Below are positions 1 to 5,593 of a DNA stretch of 8,878 nt, one piece after another. The stretch covers positions 1 to 8,878 of the forward strand of contig JAHFHI010000031.1 in assembly GCA_023246995.1 (NCBI GenBank). The letters run 5' to 3'. The notes beneath the pieces are model-generated. The model was not told the DNA's origin. It did not search any database and saw only the letters and a program-made list of their open reading frames with translations. The position numbers and the translations under genes were made by a program. The DNA is from Candidatus Omnitrophota bacterium (GTDB lineage: Bacteria > Omnitrophota > Omnitrophia > Omnitrophales > Aquincolibacteriaceae). Position 1 is the first letter of the stretch; each line of letters starts with the position of its first letter.

Positions 1-161
1 CCCGGGTTGAACCATTCGGCTTTGGCATAAATTTCAATCTCGCCTGAAACCTCCGGAGGCAGAACGCGTTTCAGACGAAAAAGCGGTGTATGCCCTATTT
101 TCTCAAGTAGTGTCGCACCCAGCGATTTTCCGCTTCCCAGCCCCGTCAGCATGGCGGGCAT
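1..161 (-). CDS. Cysteine synthase family PLP enzyme, N-terminal part
   Basis: This is the first 53 codons of a gene that leaves the window at its left edge. The visible protein contains IGHTPLFRLKRV (residues about 22-33) and EIYAKAEWFNPG (about 43-54). These are the N-terminal strand and the start of the substrate loop of the O-acetylserine sulfhydrylase / cystathionine beta-synthase fold-type II family, where the loop normally continues as NPGGSVKDR with the PLP-binding lysine. That lysine lies outside the window, so catalytic competence cannot be checked. Family members make cysteine from O-acetylserine and sulfide, or condense homocysteine with serine; the visible part does not separate the two. 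An in-frame TAG just upstream of ATG 161 limits the start to 161 or the second ATG at 152. The gene follows the HAD phosphatase gene after 41 bases, probably in the same transcript. Family assignment is confident; the exact enzyme is not. Confidence 0.85.
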   Translation of the reverse strand, partial: MPAMLTGLGSGKSLGATLLEKIGHTPLFRLKRVLPPEVSGEIEIYAKAEWFNP

Positions 162-202
162 TGTACCCTAAAACCCGGCACCGTTGAAGCCTGGATCAAA
201 AA

Positions 203-889
203 TCATATCCGGGCCAAGAGATCGACTGCGGCGGCGGTGTCTGAAAAATCGGATAAGACGAGATCCGGGGCATACTCCTGCCAAGCCGCCCCGGTTGTCT
301 GCCCGGTGGCAACGGCAACGGTCTTGAAACCGAGATTTTTGCCGGCCCGCACATCAAAAGGCGTGTCGCCGATCACCACCACTTCAGACGCTAAAAATTT
401 ACGGCCCGAAAGCAACTCCCCCCGTCTCACGGCCCGGCTTGTAAGTCCGGTCCTGTCATGCGAGTCGGATCCAAAACCGCCGAAAGAAAAACATTGGCGT
501 AACCCACCCCGCTCAAGCTTCCCCCATGCCGGGGCTTCAAAATTCCCGGTCGCGACTCCGAGCAAAAGCCCTTCACAACCTGAAAGTTTTTTTAAAAGCT
601 CGGGGATTCCCGGCATCAGCCGAAAAGACCCGGCCCTTCGGATCTCCGTTTGAAAATACTTCTCGTAGGAACAGACGGCCTTCTCATATTCTTCCCTTTC
701 CAGAAACCGTCCCACAGATCCCAGTGCCATCTCCTGAATAATCATAGGGTCCGTCTTGCCGTCCGGGATAATCCCCTTCCATGCTCCCTGAATTCCAAAA
801 AGCTCTTCAAAGGCCTTTTCAAGAGCACGCCTTCCCGCGCCGCCGGTGTGAAGCAAGGTGCCGTCAATATCGAAAAGGAGCATCTTCAC
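203..889 (-). CDS. HAD-superfamily hydrolase, phosphoglycolate phosphatase-like
   Basis: A 228-residue cytoplasmic phosphatase of HAD subfamily I with all four motifs. Motif I is DIDGT (nucleophile D7, acid/base D9). Motif II is the Thr in GVATGN (T114). The motif III Lys is probably K124. Motif IV is GDTPFD (D175, D179), which binds Mg2+. The insert between motifs I and II (about residues 15-90) is the helical C1 cap of phosphoglycolate phosphatase and beta-phosphoglucomutase relatives. Length and the C-terminal segment with GFKTVAVATG fit Gph-type enzymes, which hydrolyse 2-phosphoglycolate or other small phosphate esters; substrate cannot be read from sequence. The start is GTG at 889, with an ATG two codons later at 883 as alternative; the ribosome binding site is weak (a GAGA-rich stretch about 10 bases upstream). 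It lies 68 bases after the kinase-like gene and 41 bases before the cysteine synthase-family gene. Confidence 0.9.
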   Translation of the reverse strand: MKMLLFDIDGTLLHTGGAGRRALEKAFEELFGIQGAWKGIIPDGKTDPMIIQEMALGSVGRFLEREEYEKAVCSYEKYFQTEIRRAGSFRLMPGIPELLKKLSGCEGLLLGVATGNFEAPAWGKLERGGLRQCFSFGGFGSDSHDRTGLTSRAVRRGELLSGRKFLASEVVVIGDTPFDVRAGKNLGFKTVAVATGQTTGAAWQEYAPDLVLSDFSDTAAAVDLLARI

Positions 890-916
890 TTGGGGGATTC
901 TCTTTTTTAGGATTAC

Positions 917-934
917 AGAGCCCCAAAGGGCTCT
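917..934 (-). other. Intergenic hairpin between kinase-like and HAD genes
   Basis: On the minus strand AGAGCCC and GGGCTCT form a perfect 7-bp stem around a TTTG loop, 23 bases after the stop codon of the kinase-like gene. No T-run follows (the next bases are GTAATCCTAAAAAAG), so it does not meet the usual intrinsic terminator pattern. It could be a weak terminator, a barrier to 3' exonucleases, or a structural spacer in a shared transcript. The hairpin is seen directly; its function is inferred. Confidence 0.45.
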
Positions 935-957
935 CGGGGAAAGGTTGTAAAGCTGCT

Positions 958-2610
958 TTAGTCCTGATGCAGGATTCCGGTGATGCCGCCGCCCGTAAGC
1001 TCGACCGCGACATAAGGCTGATCGTTCCTAGCGCCTTCCCGGCGGGCCCGGATCACGAGATCTACCTTTTCATACTCCGTGAGCCAGCCCGGATCGATTG
1101 AAATGGAATTTTGATCCCGGCTTTCCCATTCTTTGATCCGGTATTTTTTCCGGCCCTGCCGGCCTACGGCTTCAATCGCGTAGAAAGTTTTTTCGGGGTC
1201 CTCAAAGCCGTATTGAACGGCCAGATCCTGAAAAGTAAGGGCCCCGTTTTTGTATTCAAATCCGTCTAAGGGGGTTGCCCTGGCAAACCAATAACGCCCG
1301 ATCATGTCCCGGCGCTCAATCAGTGTCTTTGCGATGACCTCGGCATCTTCGGGGTTGCTGAACTCCCCGGTTTTGACGATTCCCTTGATGTCCGCGTCGG
1401 AAAAACTCATGATGATTTTTGCCGCCCAAAAACCATCCGCCCGCGTAAGGTCTTTGAAGGCATAGTGCGGCAGCTGGGTCTTGAATTTCCCGGGATCAAA
1501 ATAACGATTGTCAAAGTAACCGACCGCGGGAGCAGCGATTTCTTCGCCGCCCTCGCGCCATCTTTTCTGCCAGGGCTTCTCCCACCACCCGAGCGTAAAA
1601 AAAGCCTTCGCGCTTTCCCCGAAATCGACCATGTGTTCATGGGTAAACATGGGCGGCTTGGGTCCGCCGGCCGCGGCGCCGAGCCCGCTGTTGAAATCAA
1701 TCAGATAATGCTTCAAAAATGCCCGCCCGTCTTCACGGACCAGCATATCAAGGCTGTTATGGCTGCGGATATCATAGTTATTGAGCCATGCCGAAAAAAC
1801 GCTAAGCGCTCTTAATTCGCGCCGCAGCTCATGATCCAGGGCGTCTTCCGAGTCGGATTTCCGCTTTCCCAAAAACTCAAACCCGCCCTTGGCTTCGCCT
1901 TCGAGAATCCTGCTTGCGGAAGCTCGAAGGCGGCCGTCTTCGGCCGTGGCCACAAAAAGAAGGTACTCTTCGAGCCTTTCGCGGGTGAGCTTCTTTTTAA
2001 AGCCGGTATCATCGATGACTTTAGCCTCGGCACCCGGAACGAGTTTTGCGGGATCCACGAGCGCAAGGGTGTATTGCGGAACGTTGTAACCGATCGCATG
2101 ATAGAAGCGGCTTGTGATGACCTCGGAGGCGGTTACAAGTTCCGGGTAATCGGCCGGATCAAACTTGAGAAGATATTTTTCTCCGCGGGCGTCCTTGATG
2201 AAAAATCCGGGATTCAGGCCTTCGAATTTTCCCTGTACAATCTCAATTTCTTTTTCCGTATCGGGACCTGGACCGTAGACCGCTCCCCCCGCAATGGCTT
2301 CGGGCGAAAGACGCTTTCTAAAGTGCCGGTTCGTGAAAAACGAGGAATCCGGAACCTCATCAAATAAATTCACGTCAGCCGCGCGGACTTTTTTTCGTCT
2401 AAGAGCCCGGTAGAAACGGTCTAAGTGGAGATAATGGACCCCCTCGTAGTAAAAATTCTGATCAAAAACATTCCGGTAAAGCCCGGTCCGGTGCTCTTCG
2501 ATCTTGAGGTTGTCGCTTGAAGCCCAAAGCAACCCCGGCGTCATGAGAATGGCCGCCGCCAGAACTCCCGCTAGGCTTATCTTCCTCCTGCTAAAAAACC
2601 CCATGCTCAA
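958..2610 (-). CDS. Exported PI3K/HipA/CotH-like atypical kinase-fold protein (hypothetical)
   Basis: A 550-residue protein of unknown function. The N-terminus is a signal peptide: basic FSRRK, a hydrophobic core at about 11-28, and likely cleavage after A30 in LLWA/SSD. There is no lipobox Cys, so a soluble periplasmic or surface protein is expected. The region from about 125 to 311 has an atypical-kinase layout: EKYLLKFDP with candidate ATP-contact K149; ASEVI with E163; IGYNVPQY as the N-lobe end; NNYDIRSHNSL with D280 and N285 in D-x4-N spacing (catalytic loop); and HYLIDFNSGLG with D305 resembling the HIDFG metal motif of PI3/4-kinases. Residues 85-94 (EVPDSSFFTN) precede this domain. 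Start is TTG at 2610, overlapping the TGA of the barrel gene; ATG at 2604 is the alternative. Tight coupling to the barrel gene suggests a shared envelope role. The kinase fold is inferred from motifs only; pseudokinase or other phosphotransfer activity is possible. Confidence 0.8.
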   Translation of the reverse strand: MSMGFFSRRKISLAGVLAAAILMTPGLLWASSDNLKIEEHRTGLYRNVFDQNFYYEGVHYLHLDRFYRALRRKKVRAADVNLFDEVPDSSFFTNRHFRKRLSPEAIAGGAVYGPGPDTEKEIEIVQGKFEGLNPGFFIKDARGEKYLLKFDPADYPELVTASEVITSRFYHAIGYNVPQYTLALVDPAKLVPGAEAKVIDDTGFKKKLTRERLEEYLLFVATAEDGRLRASASRILEGEAKGGFEFLGKRKSDSEDALDHELRRELRALSVFSAWLNNYDIRSHNSLDMLVREDGRAFLKHYLIDFNSGLGAAAGGPKPPMFTHEHMVDFGESAKAFFTLGWWEKPWQKRWREGGEEIAAPAVGYFDNRYFDPGKFKTQLPHYAFKDLTRADGFWAAKIIMSFSDADIKGIVKTGEFSNPEDAEVIAKTLIERRDMIGRYWFARATPLDGFEYKNGALTFQDLAVQYGFEDPEKTFYAIEAVGRQGRKKYRIKEWESRDQNSISIDPGWLTEYEKVDLVIRARREGARNDQPYVAVELTGGGITGILHQD

Positions 2611-3938
2611 AACGGCGCCCCGCTTTTAAGATAAAAGTTAGTGCCTTCGCTGCTATGCGCCAGCTCGACACAAACCACGATGTGCTCAAGAAGGCTCATC
2701 CTGAAACCTATTCCGTAAGATCCTCTGAAGTCCTTCAATTGAAAATCCGAAAGGTCCCGAAAGGCTTGGCCCTCATCCCAAAAGAACACGGTATCGGTCT
2801 TCCAATCCTTGTATTCCCAAATCCGGTAACGGTACTCGGCATTAAAAAGCGCGGCGGTTTCGCCGAAAAAACGGTTGTCGTCATAGCCGCGCAGGGTATG
2901 ACTCAAACGGGGAAAAACCCCGTACCCGCCGAGCTTGGCCATTTGGTGAAAGGGAACTTCATGATCGTCAAGTTCGCTGTTATGCTCGCCGTAAGCGTGA
3001 AGCGCCAGAACCCGGCGCTCGGAGCCGAGCTCAAAGAAACGGCTCGCATCAAGCTCATACTTAAAATACCGCGCTTCGGAATTCCCGAGCCCTTCGTTAT
3101 AAGAAACCCCGGCCCGGGCATGTCCGCCGTGGCTTGAATTTTCGCGCTGATTGCGCGTATCGCGCATAAACTCGAGGGCGTAGGTCAAAAGCTCATCCCC
3201 CCCGAGGCCCGGAATCACCTGGGGCCTGAAAATGTCGTCCACGATGCCGCGTCCGCCATCCTCCCCGTTGGTGATATTGACGTTACGGTAAGCAAATTTA
3301 AAATCCGCCCCCCAGGATGGGTCCGGGCTGTAACCAATTTCGGCCTGAAGCGTGGTGGCTTCCATCCGGTAGGAAGTCCCGTCTCCGGCGCTCGTGTCCG
3401 GACCGAGACCGTAAAAATGCTCTTCTGGACGGTTTTCATAATTAAAATTCCCGAAAAACCGCAACGGACTTCCCGCAATCTGCTCAAACCCGGTCCGGGC
3501 CCCCGTCTCGAAAATTTTCTCGTGATAATAATGAATCCAATTCTTAAGGGTAAAGTCGGGAAAGGCCGCTTTCTGCCGGGAAAGTCTCATAAGATCGATA
3601 TCCGCCCCGCCGCCGCCCCCGGAAAGCGGGGGTGAAAAGCTGAACTCCGGAGTGATGCCCTGATCCTGGATCTTTTCATAAATCCACTGGGTCTTTTCGG
3701 GGATGTGATATTTCTCCATCGCAAGCAGGCCCCGGTCGATCGGCCAACGCACAAGCTCAAAGGGATAGATCAGAGCGTGGGCCGTGGTTTTCTGAAAAGT
3801 CCCGGGCTGGGTCGTGGGGGTTCTTAGCGCAGCGCCGTAGCGGTCATAGCTCTCCGCCGCTTCGGCGTTTTGAAGCACCAAAGGCTGGAAGGCGCATAGC
3901 GCCAAAACAATTAGGATTCGGGAACGGTTTTTTATCAT
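2607..3938 (-). CDS. POTRA-less Omp85/BamA-type outer-membrane beta-barrel
   Basis: A 443-residue outer-membrane protein. Residues 1-27 are a signal peptide (basic MIKNRSR, hydrophobic core, cleavage near AEA/AE). A periplasmic linker of about 130 residues follows, with a Gly-rich run at 107-111. From about 150 to the end are alternating amphipathic strands of a barrel, closing with the terminal Phe typical of Bam substrates. LRGY at 349-352, followed by RFFGETAALFNAEYRYR, matches the conserved loop-6 VRGF/Y motif and next strand of the Omp85 surface-antigen domain. No POTRA repeats are visible, and full-length BamA is roughly twice as long, so this is neither BamA nor TamA. It resembles the short Omp85 members that lack an N-terminal domain. 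ATG 3938 is the only ATG/GTG/TTG start between the upstream in-frame stop and the signal peptide; it lacks an obvious Shine-Dalgarno. Its stop overlaps the start of the kinase-like gene. Omp85 relatives insert or export proteins; the role here is unknown. Confidence 0.85.
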   Translation of the reverse strand: MIKNRSRILIVLALCAFQPLVLQNAEAAESYDRYGAALRTPTTQPGTFQKTTAHALIYPFELVRWPIDRGLLAMEKYHIPEKTQWIYEKIQDQGITPEFSFSPPLSGGGGGADIDLMRLSRQKAAFPDFTLKNWIHYYHEKIFETGARTGFEQIAGSPLRFFGNFNYENRPEEHFYGLGPDTSAGDGTSYRMEATTLQAEIGYSPDPSWGADFKFAYRNVNITNGEDGGRGIVDDIFRPQVIPGLGGDELLTYALEFMRDTRNQRENSSHGGHARAGVSYNEGLGNSEARYFKYELDASRFFELGSERRVLALHAYGEHNSELDDHEVPFHQMAKLGGYGVFPRLSHTLRGYDDNRFFGETAALFNAEYRYRIWEYKDWKTDTVFFWDEGQAFRDLSDFQLKDFRGSYGIGFRMSLLEHIVVCVELAHSSEGTNFYLKSGAPF

Positions 3939-3991
3939 CTGTGAAAGGTATTTTCGGCTACCGGAGAATCTTTCTTTACCGGAACCGGGGT

Positions 3992-4020
3992 ATGATAAAG
4001 AATTTGCTCCTGGGATTCAA
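3992..4020 (-). promoter_or_regulatory. Candidate sigma70-type promoter for the barrel/kinase-like pair
   Basis: On the minus strand TTGAAT (4020-4015) and TATCAT (3997-3992) are separated by exactly 17 bases. They match 4/6 of the -35 and 5/6 of the -10 consensus. Transcription would begin near 3985, about 47 bases before the barrel start codon. The site sits in the largest spacer of the window (3939-4112), where the gene content changes from housekeeping to envelope functions. The same spacer also holds a weak 5-bp hairpin (4034-4049) and a T6 tract without a stem. Inference from consensus only. Confidence 0.4.
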
Positions 4021-4112
4021 GAAATGCTTTATCGGAGCCGTCCCGCTCCCCCAGAAGAGCCTATTCCTGAAGTTCGGCATCAAAAAACCCGCGCTCGTTA
4101 CAGAAAACGGCC

Positions 4113-4508
4113 TTATAACTCTTCTCCGGCTTCGAAAGCATTTTCATAATGCCGGATTTCCGGCTCCCGGCCGGGAGGCCAGTCCACCGCGAGAACGTCA
4201 AAGGAGACCGGATTTTCCGTGAGCCCTTTGAGGGAAAGATACCGCGCGGCAAGACGGATGATCTTGCGCTGCTTCTGAAAATGCGCCGCCTCTTCCGGGG
4301 CTCCGAAACGGCTGCTTCTGCGGGTCTTGACCTCGGCAAAAACAATCGTCTCCCCCTTCTTGGCGATGAGATCGATTTCCCCCGAACGCTCAAAGTAGTT
4401 TCTCTCCAGAATTTCATAGCCCCGGCGGGTCAAAAAATCGCAGGCGGCATTTTCCCCCCTGCGCCCCAAGCTGTAGTGAAAGGTTCGGGCCCTGGGTTTC
4501 AGACGCAC
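4113..4508 (-). CDS. yraN: YraN/UPF0102 family nuclease-fold protein
   Basis: A conserved small protein with a predicted restriction-endonuclease-like (PD-(D/E)XK) core. Visible landmarks, numbered from the proposed start, are LGRRGENAACDFL (14-26), NYFERSGEIDLIA (37-49, with E44 and D46) and FAEVKTR (57-63, with E59 and K61). This is the EIDLI...EVK pattern of the family. Its biochemical role is not settled; it is commonly linked to DNA repair or recombination. The open frame extends up to 4589, but that would overlap rnhB by 91 bases. I prefer GTG 4508, which has GGAG seven bases upstream, gives 131 residues close to the family norm, and leaves a 10-base overlap with rnhB. TTG 4469 is a less likely alternative. 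The rnhB-yraN order is common in bacterial trmD operons, which supports the call. Confidence 0.88.
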   Translation of the reverse strand: MRLKPRARTFHYSLGRRGENAACDFLTRRGYEILERNYFERSGEIDLIAKKGETIVFAEVKTRRSSRFGAPEEAAHFQKQRKIIRLAARYLSLKGLTENPVSFDVLAVDWPPGREPEIRHYENAFEAGEEL

Positions 4509-5155
4509 GGCTGGTCTCCCGCGGGAGAAACCGCCCAAGCATTTCCGGCGAGCACGTTTGAGAGAAAACTTATGCGGTGCTCGGGGCATGGGCCCTGGCT
4601 TTGGATCCTGGCCATGTGTTCTCGGGTTCCGTAGCCTTTGTGGCGGCTAAAGGCGTACCCGGGATACTCCAGGTCAAGCCCGCTCATCCAGGCATCCCGG
4701 TAAACCTTGGCGATAATGGAAGCCGCGGCAATGCTCGCGGATTTTGCGTCACCGCGGACCACCGCTCTTTGGGGAAGCGGGAGGTCGAGGGTGAAACGGC
4801 CGTCTATCAGAAGAAAATCCGGAGTCCGCCCAAGCCCGAGGACGGCCCTTTTCATGGCCAGCAGGGAAGCCTGGTGAATGTTGATACGTTCGATCGTGGG
4901 GACATCGACAAGCCCGATCCCGACAAGCCCGCTCCGGAGAATCTCCCAAAAAAGATGCCGGCGGCGAGCGGGGGAAAGTTTTTTGGAGTCATGAAGGCCT
5001 TGGGGGCAGGATTCCCCTGGAAAGATAACAACCGCGCCGACCACGGGCCCGGCGAGGGGTCCGCGCCCGGCTTCATCGGCACCCGCCAAAAGACCGCGAA
5101 CTTTTTTTTTGACAAGCTGATCAAAGCGGATAAGACGCTCAAAATCCAGCTTCAA
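4499..5155 (-). CDS. rnhB: Ribonuclease HII
   Basis: A 218-residue RNase HII, which cleaves RNA in RNA/DNA hybrids and removes single ribonucleotides from DNA in the cytoplasm. Conserved blocks appear in family order: GADEAGRGPLAGPVV (25-39, catalytic D27 and E28), DSKKLS (56-61), LLIDG (D118), VVRGD (D136) followed by SIAAASIIAKV, and HKGYGT (172-177). D27, E28, D118 and D136 correspond to the four carboxylates of the E. coli enzyme (D16, E17, D108, D126). Start is TTG 5155, with AAAGGG eight bases upstream and 33 bases after rplS; LIRFDQ near the N-terminus fits family N-termini. The protein is about 20 residues longer than E. coli RnhB, shared between both ends. The coding strand contains an A9 run at Lys16-18, a possible slippage site. 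Confidence 0.96.
   Translation of the reverse strand: MKLDFERLIRFDQLVKKKVRGLLAGADEAGRGPLAGPVVGAVVIFPGESCPQGLHDSKKLSPARRRHLFWEILRSGLVGIGLVDVPTIERINIHQASLLAMKRAVLGLGRTPDFLLIDGRFTLDLPLPQRAVVRGDAKSASIAAASIIAKVYRDAWMSGLDLEYPGYAFSRHKGYGTREHMARIQSQGPCPEHRISFLSNVLAGNAWAVSPAGDQPCV
4515..4528 (-). repeat. 14-base perfect palindrome overlapping the yraN ribosome binding site
   Basis: TCTCCCGCGGGAGA reads the same on both strands and lies within the 3' end of rnhB. Its right half on the minus strand supplies the GGAG proposed as the yraN Shine-Dalgarno, ending seven bases before GTG 4508. In mRNA the two halves could pair only as a tight intramolecular fold, or between molecules. Ribosomes finishing rnhB would melt it, which fits translational coupling. 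The palindrome is seen directly; its regulatory role is speculative. Confidence 0.35.
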
Positions 5156-5188
5156 AGTTCTGGCCCTTTCGGCTTAAGGCGCGGCGGA

Positions 5189-5506
5189 TTACTTCTCTCT
5201 TAAATAATAAAGCTTGGCCCGCCTGGCCGTTCCCTTGCGGGTCACGGTGATTTTTTCCACCGTGGGGGAATAAAGCGCGAAAATTTTTTCCACGATATCC
5301 CCGTGGGTTTCCTTGACCACGCTGAAATTCGCGCTCGTCCCGCTCCCCCGGCGGCGAATGCAGACCCCCTCAAAGACCTGGGTCCGGGTCTTATCGCCTT
5401 CCTTGACGCGGATATGCACTTTGAGGGTGTCTCCCACCTTGAATGCGGGGACTTCCTTTTTAAAAGTTTCTTTTTCGATTTTCTCGATGAGTTTTAAGGC
5501 TTTCAC
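5189..5506 (-). CDS. rplS: 50S ribosomal protein L19
   Basis: A 105-residue L19, a large-subunit protein located at the interface with the 30S subunit. Recognisable family features are FKVGDTLKVHIRVKEGDKTR (22-41), QVFEGVCIRRRGSGTSANFSV (43-63), SPTVEKI and the C-terminal TRKGTARRAKLYYLREK. The protein is slightly shorter than E. coli L19 (115), trimmed at both ends. The start is GTG 5506, supported by a strong AAGGAG Shine-Dalgarno seven bases upstream, and no ATG fits better. It follows trmD as in many bacteria. Two hairpins lie in the 74-base spacer before it and could adjust its expression separately from trmD. Confidence 0.97.
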   Translation of the reverse strand: MKALKLIEKIEKETFKKEVPAFKVGDTLKVHIRVKEGDKTRTQVFEGVCIRRRGSGTSANFSVVKETHGDIVEKIFALYSPTVEKITVTRKGTARRAKLYYLREK

Positions 5507-5513
5507 GTCAGTT

Positions 5514-5520
5514 CTCCTTT
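5514..5520 (-). promoter_or_regulatory. rplS ribosome binding site
   Basis: AAAGGAG on the minus strand ends seven bases before GTG 5506. It decides the non-ATG start of rplS and is far stronger than the sites in front of trmD or rnhB, consistent with higher translation of a ribosomal protein. Confidence 0.8.
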
Positions 5521-5529
5521 TTTTCTTTC

Positions 5530-5549
5530 AAGCGGCCTCTTCGGCGCTT
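5530..5549 (-). other. Leader hairpin upstream of rplS
   Basis: On the minus strand AAGCG-CC and GG-C-CGCTT form a 7-bp stem with one bulged C around a GAAGA loop. It lies between the trmD-end hairpin and the rplS Shine-Dalgarno and is followed by an A-rich single-stranded stretch. With its neighbour it may form an rplS leader structure; this is inference. Confidence 0.35.
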
Positions 5550-5559
5550 CTCTCAAACA

Positions 5560-5593
5560 GCCCGATCCTTTAGGGAGCTCCTAAAGATCGGGC
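5560..5593 (-). other. Long hairpin containing the trmD stop codon
   Basis: The arms GCCCGATCTTTAGG and CCTAAA-G-GATCGGGC (minus strand) pair over 14 bp with one bulged G, around a five-base AGCTC loop. The trmD TAG stop (5583-5581) lies inside the 5' arm. On the minus strand the stem is followed only by CTGTTTGAG, so it is a poor intrinsic terminator in the gene direction; on the plus strand CTTTTCTT follows it, but no plus-strand gene is present. Likely an attenuator, processing site or mRNA-stability element between trmD and rplS. The stem is seen directly; the role is inferred. Confidence 0.55.

Noticed and set aside
123..161. P-loop-like GLGSGKS at the start of the left-edge gene, suggesting an ATPase such as MiaA.
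   Set aside because: The A/G-x4-GK-S/T pattern fails at its first position (Thr), and the following IGHTPLFRL and AEWFNPG clearly identify a cysteine synthase-family enzyme.
1831..2367. 178-codon plus-strand open frame.
   Set aside because: It lies wholly antisense to the kinase-like gene, has no recognisable domain, and the minus-strand frame has the signal peptide and conserved motifs.
3894..3938. Possible lipoprotein signal in the barrel gene because of Cys15 in its signal peptide.
   Set aside because: LALC lacks the small residues required at -1 of a lipobox, Cys15 lies in the middle of the hydrophobic core, and a normal AEA cleavage site follows.
3961..4020. tRNA-like GGTTCCGG segment in the yraN-barrel spacer.
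   Set aside because: No acceptor, D or anticodon stems can be built around it; it is a short chance match.
4082..4112. Intrinsic terminator after yraN (T6 tract preceded by GCGCGGG).
   Set aside because: No complementary arm is present upstream, so no GC-rich stem can form next to the T-tract.
4577..5203. 208-codon plus-strand open frame.
   Set aside because: It is antisense to rnhB, whose active-site motifs are complete; the plus frame is low-complexity and unrecognisable.
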